The position numbers were made by a program, and so were the translations under genes. The notes beneath the pieces were generated by a model. It saw nothing but the letters and a program-made list of their open reading frames with translations. It ran no database searches and was not told where the DNA came from. 64,000 nt of DNA, from positions 1 to 64,000 of the forward strand of contig JAUIRK010000312.1 of NCBI GenBank assembly GCA_030549495.1, written 5' to 3'. Below are positions 54,556-64,000 of this stretch, piece by piece (position 1 is the first letter of the stretch; each line of letters starts with the position of its first letter). This stretch comes from Nectonema munidae. Taxonomy: Eukaryota > Nematomorpha > Nectonematoida > Nectonematidae.

Positions 54556-57339
54556 ATGTCAGGACTAAAAAATAAAAAGTCTAAAAAGGATGCGATTGAA
54601 CGCATAAATTTTATTTTTAAGGTAAATACTTATTTTTAAAAAATATTTTAAAATTATTCTTACAATTTAGGCTTCAATTCTTTTGGACAAATCTATAGCC
54701 TTCAATTATCTGAAAAGTTTCGGAAAAAGTGCCAAAGTGATTTGTCAAAAATCTCTACAAAAATTGTAAGTGTATTATGTCAATATTTTTTTTTGCAGAA
54801 AATTATTATATGACATCATTATATGTATGGGACTATAATTTTTAAAGCAGTCAACTCTAACCTATATTTTTTTCATGGTTTGAATATAACGTCTTAAATT
54901 TTTATCGTTAAGTTTCCTGTGAAAGCTAATTTACTGACTGGCTAAATATTTTGGGTGAATTAATCACGAAAAGCTAGTTAATACATGATTCGGTGCTTGC
55001 ATTATAGGCATAAAAGTTACTGAGCTGTGCTTCATGTATGATAACATCGAATTTACTTTATGAGTCGATCAACGACATTTTATAGATGGAGTTTAATACA
55101 TGATTGAATGATTAGGTGCTTCCCCTCCTCCCCAATGTGTGTTTAAGGGGGGCGATCGCCTTCCAATAATTTTCTATAAGTAAGAGTTGCTGCTTGTTTA
55201 TAAAACATGTATGATGATCACATTTTTCCTATCGAACATATTTTACAGACGATGCGTGAGAGCTATATAATAATAATAATCCATTGCTTCAATATGCACA
55301 CAATAAGTAACCAATGTTTATCACAGTGTCTCCTCTTTATAGTATTTTTGAGCAAACACATGTTGATGATCCACTAGATCAGTGGTTCCCAACCTTTTTT
55401 TTATCCCGTTCCCCCTTTTTCAGTCACTTTTTTTTTACCTGTGAACCCCTACAAGTGAATAGTTTGAGCCAACAAAATTAAAATATTTTTATGCAAAAAA
55501 TGATTGTAGTCATCTGATTAAATCGTATGCTTATTCATATGAAATCAGAGAAATCGTAAAGCCTGACATAAAATGTGAATAAAATTTTTTCCAATGTCTA
55601 GTAGACTCTTTGCCTTTAGACTACATTCACTCATATAAAACTATCCAACCTTCAGTTATTTGTTTTCTCTATGAATTAAATATCCTTTCATCAATTCCTG
55701 TAATGTGCCTGGTAGACTACTTCATTTTTCAAATGAAAAGCCTATTCCACCCCCTAACATTTTTGGACTTTTTTAAACTAGTGTATATTCGATGGTTGTA
55801 GGTAAAAATGCCCCCAATTAAAAAGTAGGAAAAAATGCCCCCTAATTTTTGATTTTTAGGATTTTTTTTAATTATATAAATATTTTTATTTGGTACCGTT
55901 TTGAAAAGCTAAATTTCTTAATCTATAGGGTTTTTTCTTTATAAAGTTATTGAAAACAATAGCAAAGGTGCAGATTTGTGGGAATGTATTCCTAAAATCA
56001 GTTAAAATACAAATTATATTTAGAAAGTGTTCTGATACACACAAAGTCCAAAAATATTTGCTGTTTTATAAAAAAAAATTTTGTATTTAAAAAATTGTCG
56101 TATGCTGAGTTTTTTAGTTTACTTTAATTAAATTTTAAATGTTTTAGATGAAAAGTTAACTTTTTTTTTACAAAAAATCCTTATTTAACTTATCTTTTTT
56201 TTTAATTTTAATTAATAATTTTTTGTGTTGGGGCATTTTTTCCTACTTTTTAATTGGGGGCATTTTTTTCCTACTTTTTAATTGGGGGCATTTTTTCTGC
56301 GCAATATATTCAATATGCAAATTTAATTAAAATATTTTCGCTGGAAGTATAGTATTTTTATTTCACCAAATTTGTACAAAAAAAATATAAAGTTGTCTTA
56401 TAAATTTGACTTTAAGTATGCGCTTAATACACTTTATTTTAAAGGATTGCTTGAATATTTGGTCTCCCGTGATATTTCCAGACCACTAATTTTGAAAATT
56501 GCAAGAAAAAAATTTCGCCCCCAATAATTTTGAGGATGTGCGCCCCTGGTTTGTGGGTTGAATTGCAATCAGTTATTAATTAGTTAGTTGAAGGCTAGTT
56601 AATTAAATAAAATTAAGAGAATGCAAAATAAGCAAAAAAAATCAAAATTAACACATATTTTGAAGTTTATATATTTGGCAAGTTTTTTGTGATTTTATGT
56701 AAAAGTTTATAAAGGTTAATAAATTATTGTCTTTCAGTTAATGCTGGTTGTCTTGCAGACTATGTTGAGTATAATTGATAAATAATACACATACACTGAT
56801 ATTTGTTATTTAAGACTTTATTATGAAAACAGCTCAACTTCAGGGATGATCATCCAACTTCACTGTAGTAGTCCTCTTTAGCTGCCATAGTCCCTCACGT
56901 CGTACACGGTGTGACCATGTGTGATCCAGGCTAGGATTTTCGTGTTGTATGTCAATTTAACCCATTTACGACCAATGTTCCTATTTTGGAACATAAGTAA
57001 TTTCATCTTCGTCTGCTTTTTTCAATGACTTTGAATATAAATCGTCTGCGTTTTTTTAGATATCGTCTGCTTGAAATATTTTTTTCAATCACATACTCTC
57101 ATTACTGATTTTTTTATCTTAGGTCTCTTGACATGAAGAGAACGATTTGCAAAAAATGTTCTACTATCTTGGTTGCTGGAATTAACACGAAAGTTAGACT
57201 AAAACCCAAGACAAGTAATATTGAAAAAATCTTTTTTTATTAAAATTACAATCTTTTTTGAATAGAAAAGTACTCTGCTCATATCAATATCAAATGCTTA
57301 AACTGTGGCTACATCAAGAAAATAGTAACCTTTAAATAA
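54556..57339 (+). CDS. RPP21: RPP21/Rpr2, RNase P/MRP protein subunit (four exons)
   Basis: Exons 54556-54621, 54671-54765, 57123-57214 and 57266-57339; the phases 0, 2 and 1 agree and the product has 108 residues. The N-terminus (DAIERINFIFKASILLDKS) matches the human REAFQRLNFLYQAAHCVL region. Then MKRTICKKCSTILVAGIN (human VKRTLCRGCSSLLVPGLT) and KCLNCGYIKK supply the two CxxC pairs of the zinc ribbon. The family acts in nuclear pre-tRNA 5' processing. The protein is shorter than human (154) because the C-terminal tail is missing, as in archaeal Rpp21. AATAAA follows at about 57372. Intron 2 (54766-57122) is 2.36 kb and full of repeats; the other introns are about 50 nt. The start is 13 bp after the LYRM4 stop. 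Confidence 0.9.
55254..55379 (-). repeat. Dispersed repeat, inverse copy of 39657-39775
   Basis: Reverse-complement match to 39657-39775 (AGTGGATCATCAACATGTGTTTGCTCAAAAATACT in parts, ...ATTGTGTGCATATTGAAGCAATGG). It is immediately followed by a hAT-type end CAGTGGTTCCCAACC at 55380-55394, preceded by CACTAGAT as a possible target site; the partner end was not found. Both lie in RPP21 intron 2. Confidence 0.65.
55803..56296. mobile_element. MITE with long GC-box inverted repeats
   Basis: The left end AAAAATGCCCCCAATTAAAAAGTAGGAAAAAATGCCCCC (in parts) faces TTGGGGGCATTTTTTTCCTACTTTTTAATTGGGGGCATTTTT at the right. On the right the 33-bp unit is present twice. Each end is itself built of two TGCCCCC boxes 26-27 bp apart. 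The interior is AT-rich with no coding frame. It lies in RPP21 intron 2. Confidence 0.75.
56290..56550 (-). mobile_element. Dispersed MITE copy (inverted relative of 38340-38640)
   Basis: Contains GCTGGAAGTATAG, GGTCTCCCGTGATATTTCCAGACCACTAATTTTGAAAATTGCA and the end TTTTGAGGATGTGCGCCCCTGG, the reverse complement of the 38-kb copy. It abuts the MITE ending at 56296. 56560-56950 shows no feature beyond a GC-richer unexplained patch at 56824-56935. Confidence 0.65.
56957..57076. mobile_element. TTAA MITE, partial copy of 11424-11561 (inverted)
   Basis: TTAACCCATTTACGACCAATGTTCCTATTTTGGAACATAAGT (in parts) and TCGTCTGCTTTTTTCAATGACTTTGAATATAAATCG are the reverse complement of the BRCA1-intron copy. 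The far terminal repeat and second TTAA are missing. It ends 46 bp before RPP21 exon 3. Confidence 0.75.
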
Positions 57340-57975
57340 GCATACTTTTTGTGTTCAATATTTTTATGCCAAATAAAAAGATTTCTTTTAACTTTGTCCT
57401 TTTATTTTCTACTAAACTTTGTTTACTATTTTTGAATAAAATAAAAAGTCTGACAAGAATGTGATTTTCTAGATTACTCCTTCATGAAGAACTTGCTATA
57501 TTACATTTCCCCTACCGTGGAATCGCAGAGACAAAAAATAATTGGATTATTTAACCGAAGTCTAACTCTTAAATAAACATCTAACTAAATTGAGAGAATA
57601 TGTGAGTAGCATAAATCTAAAGCAAATTTGATTAAAGGCATTCTCATAAAGCAAATGGATACCTTGAATCAGACTTGGTGTCAAATTCATCTGGGTATGG
57701 AGCTCTTTCAAATACAAATATTTTTAAGGAGTATTTCAATTATACAAATAAGTATTTAAAATACTTTTTTTTTCTCAGGTAATACAACACAAAATACTAT
57801 ATGCGCACAATGCTTGAATACTTTCAATTTTGTTCAGTGTTTATCACCAGTCAATCATTGACCAGGCGCATGCATGGTTATGCACTGGTTATGATGTTGA
57901 CTATTGTTACTCTTATTAAAACAAAAGAATAGACGTCACTACTATTAGTCAATGTTAATCTGCTATGAATGTCTA

Positions 57976-58145
57976 CATATATTAGTATAGCCTTTGTGAT
58001 TTCAAACCTGAGCAAAGTTAATTTTTCAAGAAATTAAGAGAAATATTTGAAGTGTATTCGAAAAGTATTGCTTTTGTTTCAAATACCTTTGGTAAGTATC
58101 TGTTATAGAACTTTGGTTAAATCAATAAACTTCGTATATGGAAAA
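57976..58145. repeat. Inverted repeat, left arm
   Basis: TATTAGTATAGCCTTTGTGATTTCAAACCTGAGCAAAGTTAA ... GAAAAGTATTGCTTTTGTTTCAAATACC ... AACTTTGGTTAAATCAATAAACTTCGTATATGG (given in pieces) reappears reverse-complemented at 60150-60475. 57340-57975 before it carries the RPP21 3' flank and AT-rich sequence. Confidence 0.8.
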
Positions 58146-58384
58146 ATTTTTTTTGAACAACGCCGCTAACTATTTCCTCAATTTCTTTTTTGTATTTTAT
58201 AAGTTTTTTTGTGGCTTTGGCCTTTTAAAATTTCCAGCACATATATAATGAATTCTTCATGTCTTTTTTTTTTATTCGTCTCCAAACTTTTAATGTATGC
58301 AAACGCTATGATATATAAATAAATTCTTCTTAAAAAAATAGGCTTTTACTCTTCGTAATCCATACTACTCTATTATAAGGTAAA

Positions 58385-58522
58385 GTAAAGGTGCCGTGGG
58401 GTGTTTTCATCGAGAAGGCACAATTGCGCTGCTTGTATCGAACTATGGGAAAGTAGGCTTGATGCGGGATCGAACCCAAGACCTTGAGTTATCGAAACCC
58501 GTGATCTAACCAACATTACTCA
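58385..58522 (-). mobile_element. tRNA-derived SINE, family 1
   Basis: On the minus strand: GGTTAGATCACGGGTTTCGATAACTCAAGG (in parts), the B-box GGTTCGATCCC, GCATCAAGCC, the body CGATACAAGCAGCGCAATTGTGCCTTCTCGATG, ending CACGGCACCTTTACTTTACC. A full-length copy, very close to that at 61694. Confidence 0.75.
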
Positions 58523-58565
58523 GTGAAAGACAAAAAATCACCTCAATGATTCATATCAGCTAAAT

Positions 58566-58990
58566 CAGTGATTCTCAAACTTTTCAAGTAATGGATTCCT
58601 TTAAAATTCCTTTTAAATTTTGAACCCCTATTATAAAACTCATCAATAAACTTTTAGCACAATTAATCAATCAATTTTAAGGTAATTTTTTTTAGAAAGG
58701 TAAAGTCTGACTAAGTACTGCAACTATAAAAAACCTATTCACTAAATTTTTCTTCTCTTTTAAACTTTTTTCATTTCTTGGCTTTGAACTTTTTTCTTCA
58801 AGTTCTTCCATAGCTGGTAAGATTTAGAAAAATTAAAATAATTAATGTACTGTTCTTTGTCTTGAATAAGAAGATAAAATTGTGGAATAATGTTGGAAAC
58901 GCCAATTCGCATGTCATCTCTCACGTTTAGTCGATTTAGATTTTTTGTTTTAGTTCTGAAGCATCTACAATCATAACTATTATGCACCTT
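58566..58990 (-). mobile_element. hAT fragment, C-terminal dimerisation domain
   Basis: The end CAGTGATTCTCAAAC (58566-58580) is hAT-like. 58987-58760 on the minus strand encodes KTKNLNRLNVRDDMRIGVSN then IIPQF, matching the KTKxRNRLxVExDLRxALSxIxP block that ends ZBED-type hAT transposases. The upstream catalytic part is missing. A different repeat end (CAGTGGCGTGGCGAG) begins at about 58996. Confidence 0.7.
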
Positions 58991-60149
58991 GAATCAGTGG
59001 CGTGGCGAGAAAATAGAAGTTGGAGAGGCAGGCATTTTTACCAAAAAAGAATGTAGCACGTGTAGTTAAAGGACATGTACTTTAATAATTTCAGTAATGT
59101 GATACCAATAAAAAAAAATTTATTTGGAAATCATGAAGTTACTAAAAAATCATGAATATATTTGGAAATCATGAAGTCTTTAATGGGTAAATATTTTTCG
59201 ATTTTTTTAATTATCAATCTAAATCATTTTTGCTTATACGAAGATGATTATCCATAATGATTTTAAGATTTGAATTTGAGTTAGACTGGAATTTTTTATA
59301 TCACATCATCGTTAGAAAATAAAATATTTGACAGACGCACACGCCATAAAAGATCATCTGTCCTTCCTTAGGTTAGTCCGTTTACTTAAGTATTTTATAA
59401 AGAGTTCAGCACCATTTTTATAAGATTTTAGTTTCCAAAACGAAAAAAAGTCAAATTAATATCTTTGGCTACATCTGTTTTTCCCACTTGATATTCTTTT
59501 GCGATTTTATCCTAAGAAAAACAAAGGGCATTGAGTAATTTGATACCAATTACTTACAAAAAAATAAATCGAAATAATAATTTTTATTGAATTTATCAAT
59601 TTTTTTTATTGATTATAAAAATCAAGAAATCGTGTGCATTATTTTAAACAAATGATCGGATGAAATCAGTTAAATTACATGAAAAAAATGAGATAAGATA
59701 TTGGTTTGAAAATAAACAAACAAAAAGAGATTTGTGTACATGCTTTTAAAAAGTTAACATGTAAAAGGATGAAGACGTGTGGCAAGCTCTTAGAAATTGA
59801 TTCCCTTTATTTTGATACTTATTTAAAATAAAATTCAAATGCTACGACATAACACAAAGGAGGCCAATTCATTATAAGTAAATATGAGAGATAGCTTATA
59901 TCATGCCCATGGTTTTTCCTCGCTTCTTTAGAAGCGTAGAGATGATTGTTTTCCGCCCTCCCATTCGTTTGTAGATTAGCTCGAAGCGTAGGAATCATTT
60001 TGGTTTGAACAGTAGTAGAATTGAAAACGTTATTTTTTATTTCAGAGTTAATTTACTGTTTCGTGAGTAAAGGCTTTATTTACTATTTAAAATTGCAATA
60101 TTTGCACTCTCCAATGAGTAAAGAGCATCCTTACTAATCTAACTTAAAA

Positions 60150-60475
60150 TTGTTCCATATACGAAGTTTATTGATTTAACCAAAGTTCTATAGCTGATAA
60201 CATGTAGAGTAAATTCTGTTTTAAATATAATTATATACATCCTTTCATTCACTTCAAGGCAGACTTGAGGTCAAATATATTTGCATTTACTTTTAAAATA
60301 TGTATTTGTATTTTAGTTTTGAAAATTAGGAATATTGGTATCTGAAATACTTACCAAACTAGGTATTTGAAACAAAAGCAATACTTTTCGAATACACTTC
60401 AAATATTTCTCTTATTTATTGTAAAATTAACTTTGCGCATTGAGGTTTGAAATCACAAAGGCTATACTAATATAC
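60150..60475. repeat. Inverted repeat, right arm
   Basis: Reverse complement of 57976-58145, interrupted by an insertion of about 150 bp (about 60195-60345) relative to the left arm. The 2-kb core between the arms holds the SINE and hAT pieces and 59000-60140, in which I see no gene. Confidence 0.75.
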
Positions 60476-60494
60476 GTCGTCTCAACTGCTTCCA

Positions 60495-60640
60495 ACAATC
60501 AGCAAATTATCTGTATAGAGAAATCGTACACTTTTCAACATCATCAAAAAGTACATCCATAACAATTGCAAAAAGTATCGGGCTAAGCACAGATCCCTGA
60601 TGAACACAGACTTCAACTTTGAACCACAGAGATAAAACTA
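60495..60640 (-). mobile_element. RTE-like LINE reverse transcriptase fragment
   Basis: The minus strand reads WFKVEVCVHQGSVLSPILFA then IVMDVLFDDV, followed by a frameshifted LYADN-like stretch. This is the RT block F.V..GVHQGS.LSPLLF..VMD.L of RTE/BovB-like elements, just before the catalytic box. Short and dead. 60650-61690 has no gene recognised. Confidence 0.65.
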
Positions 60641-61693
60641 CCTAAATTTCACATATGCTCATATTTTATTCCAGTTTTCACAAAAATAACATTGGCAAAT
60701 TCATAACTCTTGGGATCTAACATAGGCATACTCTTTTCCAATGACGAGAAGTTCGTTCCAACAAAAATTTCATGAAAAATAGGAAATGTTTATTGCTACA
60801 CATTCTACATCATCATCCATTTGTCTCCAGGCGGAGAACACAAATTGCACGAAAAAAACAATTTATTTATTAATACTGTTAAGTTAGCTACAGTAAAGAA
60901 AATTCTTTTTGCTACACATTTTACGCATATAAAAATATCAAAAATTATGTTGAAAATATATTATGCTTTAATCAATCAATCCAAATCTTGCACCAAAACA
61001 GAAGAAGGAACTTTGCTTCGTTTTTTGATTGTGTTTCGTTTTTTGTAGATGGTTAACGCGATAGATATAATTATGGCAACGCCTAAAATTTGAAAGATTT
61101 ATTATATCAAGGTATATCAACTTCATGAAAAGATGAAATAGAGAAAAAAGGTAAAGAAGCCGTACACAACAGCGATTTATTTTATTGATTGTTTACACGC
61201 TTGCAGAATCGCAGATATTCAAGGAGTCTGAATCTCGTGAAAACGAGAAGTCAGGGGATAAACGTCATCTCCTAGCCTCAAAGTTAAAATATTGAGTAAT
61301 TTTAATTGCTTACCCTTTCATTCCTTTTCATTAATTATTACGCGGTATTAACTTTATTTGCATCTATGAAAAGCAGACTTATGTGGTCAAGCTGTTGAGT
61401 CGGGTGGGGGGGGGGGAATAACCGATTGAAATGAAACATCAAAAATACCAAGAATTTTGAAATATTCTTATTGGTTGAAACACTGTATATCAAGATTGTC
61501 GGAATCTTCGCACACATTTAGCCTATAATAATTCATATATTTCAGACTTTTTTTTATTTAAAAAATATTTTCTCATGTTCCAACTTTTGAATTTTTTTGA
61601 GTACTTGAGAGTCCGCCGTATTTTGCACCAATTTTGCTAATCTCGTGTTCAAAATAATAACGATTTTGAGATTTTTACTAACCTTACTACGCG

Positions 61694-61840
61694 GAGTAAG
61701 GTTGGGTAGGTACTGGGTTTCGATATCTCAAGGTCTTGGGTTCGATCCCGCATCAAGCCAACTTTCTCATAGTTCGATACAAGCGGCGCGATTGTGCCTT
61801 CTCGATGAAAACACCCCTCGGTACCTTTACTAAAAGTAAA
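61694..61840 (+). mobile_element. tRNA-derived SINE, family 1
   Basis: GAGTAAGGTTGGGTAGGTACTGGG, the B-box GGTTCGATCCC, GCATCAAGCC, the body CGATACAAGCGGCGCGATTGTGCCTTCTCGATG, ending GGTACCTTTACTAAAAG. Same family as 58385 (inverted), 21196 and 20338. 61845-63350 shows AT-rich sequence and no gene I can support. Confidence 0.75.
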
Positions 61841-63353
61841 CTAACTAAGTTACTTAACCAATAATACAATTTCAAAAGTTTTAGCAAGAAAGAGTTTTTT
61901 TTAAGTATCTTTGTTTTAAGTCAGTGACATCTTCCTAAATAGTCTGGATTGCAATGAAATCAGTGGTTGGGTGAATAAGAGGGTTTGTGGTGTTAAATCG
62001 AGAAATTTTGATTGAAATATTCATTATAATTAGAATAAACAATCGTGTTATTATTCATTACTACCACGTGTTAATCGTCAAGGAGGCGTTTTTAAATAGG
62101 ATTCAAGACGTATACACACACACACATATTACCGGGTGAATGAGCAAGGTAAAAGGTTTTGCTTACGAAATTTAGATGAAAAATAATTCGTTCTTAATCG
62201 AAAAAACGGGAGAGTAATGGAAACTCTCTTCATCCTCCAAATGAACGTATACCAAGTAGTGCTTATTTCCGGGATCCTGCATTAATTCTTGATAATATTT
62301 GCTCCAGGGAAAATGCTTACTTTGGGGGATGTATCAATTTTTAGTTTATTTGAATTTTTTTATATTTTAGTGATTTAGTATTTAATTTTGTTTTTAATGC
62401 AGTAATTTATATACTAGATTCAATTAAATCAGATTTATATGATAGAATAAGAACTTTACATATAAACCAATTTATAATAGAAAAAACGATATATCATATC
62501 TTTTATATTACAGTTTTGTTACCCAAATTTCTTATTTTCTTTTTCTATCTTCAATTTTAATTTTGATTATTATTGAACTCTTATCCTAAATTATTATTAG
62601 TGAATTTTGTTCAAACTTAAGAAAACAAACTTTTTCACGAGCACTTATTTTATTTTTGTACATAACAACCCTACTCGTTTTGAATACGAGCTCCTTTATT
62701 TGTTTATTTCTTCTTTTTTCTGTTTCCACTGGTGATTTTAAATTTTCAATGTTTTGTTTCTCAAACACCTTCTCTCTAATCTTGCGCCATCTTGGTTGAT
62801 AAAGTTATAAAATTTCAAATTTGTTAAAACGAGTAGAAGCATCCTCTTAACAAAACTAAACCATTTGATTGGCACTCATGGCTCTATATTTTCGTTTCAT
62901 TATCACAAAAAGCATATCTTCAAAAAAGTTTCGAAAGTTCTTTTCAAATTTGAAATTTTTAATCTTATTAATATCATCATGTTTTACGTTTCATTTCCCA
63001 AATTATTCCTCACTCTACAAGCAGCAGTTGCGAATACTGTAAATCAAACGAAGTTAAATTTTCGTGATTTAAGAGTAAAAAAGTTTGCGTGGTGTTATTT
63101 TCGTGAGCCATCATATGTTTTCAAAATTATCTCCATATGTTATACTCTTTTTTCTATATTCACGAGCTATATTTCCGCGGAATATCATCTTTTCCCAAAA
63201 TAAGGATATCGCAAAAAGATTTACAGTATTAACGTATAAAGACAGATTTATGCATTCCTCGTAAAAAAAGATTTTTTTGAAAGGCTGAACAAATAAAAAT
63301 TTGCTTCCAGTAAACTAGCTACGTCATTGAAAACGTTCATGAACAATTTGTTC

Positions 63354-63697
63354 TCAAGGCAATATCAATATATTCAGAGACGAATTGCTCAGAGGCCAAA
63401 TTGACCTGCCTACGTTAAAAATATTAATGGCGTTGTGAGAGATTCGTGAGCCAAGTTCAACGTTTTTTTGTCCAGTAAATCCAAGAAATACACAGATTAG
63501 CAATAAGTAGAACGCAAAAAGAAAAAACATTAAAAGACGATAAAATCCAAGCTTACCAACAAGCAAGTAATACTTCATAGCGAGTGAACTCATTTTGGAG
63601 TGAAAGGATCTATGACATTTTTTAATGGTGGCACTACACGCTGAAGATAGATTAACAGCCTCTTTCTTTTCGTTCTTGACACATAAATCTGAGCAGT
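63354..63697 (-). CDS. SLCO/OATP-like C-terminal exon of a second gene (partial)
   Basis: After a strong acceptor (TATTTCTTCTTTTAAG) the minus strand reads DCSDLCVKNEKK, a cysteine-containing loop, then SSLAMKYYLLVGKLGFYRLL and MFFLFAFYLLL before a hydrophilic tail and stop at 63354. LA....(Y/I).LVG....RL(L/I)..FF..FA.Y aligns with the 33193 SLCO C-terminal exon (LAKAFIYIVGINRLIAIFF). I infer a second, tandem OATP gene whose other exons lie beyond 64000. The tail differs and the last exon border is uncertain. A donor-like GTAGGC inside means the stop may not be used. Confidence 0.45.
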
Positions 63698-64000
63698 CTT
63701 AAAAGAAGAAATATTAAAAATGATGAAAAGAGTCCCTCGTTGAGGACAATTGTGACATTACTGTCCTCAAATCCAAATGGTCTGTTTTGAATATATTATT
63801 TTCGCTCTTTTTTCTTCTATTTTAAAGGAAATAAAAGTGAAAATGATAAAACATATATGAATGCAATGAAAAGTTTACTACTGTAATTTGTAATTTTCTA
63901 TATTCTTTCTCGCACTAACACAAAATTTTACACTACTTAATCTCAATTCCCTAAAATGACAGCCATCTTTCATTATATTCATGCAAAAGTTAGGATGATC

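Noticed and set aside
54780-54835. Exon right after RPP21 exon 2 (reading KLLYDIIICMGL then stop)
   Set aside because: The acceptor TTTTTTTGCAG fits, but there is no second cysteine pair. The 57123 exon matches the family far better in the same phase.
62865-63203. 112-residue plus-strand frame
   Set aside because: Low-complexity, no recognised domain, no splice context; probably random.

Overview
This is AT-rich animal DNA, with introns that have GT/AG borders, split host genes and a dense load of LINEs, tRNA-derived SINEs, hAT and TTAA-flanked elements and minisatellites. Gene content, genome style and the OATP/BRCA1/RPP21 intron structures suggest an arthropod. A copepod such as a sea louse is my guess, and that is inference only.

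Left third (about 0.8-22.5 kb, minus strand): one split host gene that I read as BRCA1. Its ATG is at 22473. Three short exons build a C3HC4 RING whose intron positions, including the split CPI|C codon and a 54-nt second coding exon, match human BRCA1. Long basic and acidic central exons rich in SQ/TQ motifs follow, then a BRCT1 domain (1394-2036) and probable BRCT2 exons down to about 821. Ten exons join with consistent phase (2,640 nt, 880 codons). Its introns hold RTE-type LINE pieces, a foldback element, a hAT copy with a likely target duplication, a TTAA-flanked MITE, SINEs and a 320-bp direct duplication.

Middle (22.5-33 kb): no gene seen. It contains a 3.9-kb TTAA-bounded element made mostly of two different arrays with a shared period of about 150 bp, an AAT-to-ACT microsatellite, a 345-bp tandem duplication and a 30-bp minisatellite.

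33.2-45.0 kb, minus strand: an SLCO/OATP organic-anion transporter, with the main membrane exon (43729-44970), a Kazal exon (37977-38115), a diverged SLCO-like segment near 37.1-37.6 kb and a canonical C-terminal exon (33193-33443). A second SLCO-like C-terminal exon lies at the right edge (63354-63697), suggesting a tandem family.

46.9-53.5 kb is a transposon landfill: a hAT BED-finger piece, a C-rich I-clade-like LINE with RNase H, a GC-rich broken Ty3/Gypsy-like pol fossil and a decayed Jockey/CR1-like LINE.

54.3-57.3 kb, plus strand: LYRM4/ISD11 (Fe-S cluster assembly) followed 13 bp later by a four-exon RPP21/Rpr2 (RNase P subunit). The pair looks like one dicistronic unit. The rest (57.4-63.3 kb) is repeats: an inverted repeat, a hAT C-terminal piece, SINEs and an RTE reverse transcriptase fragment.
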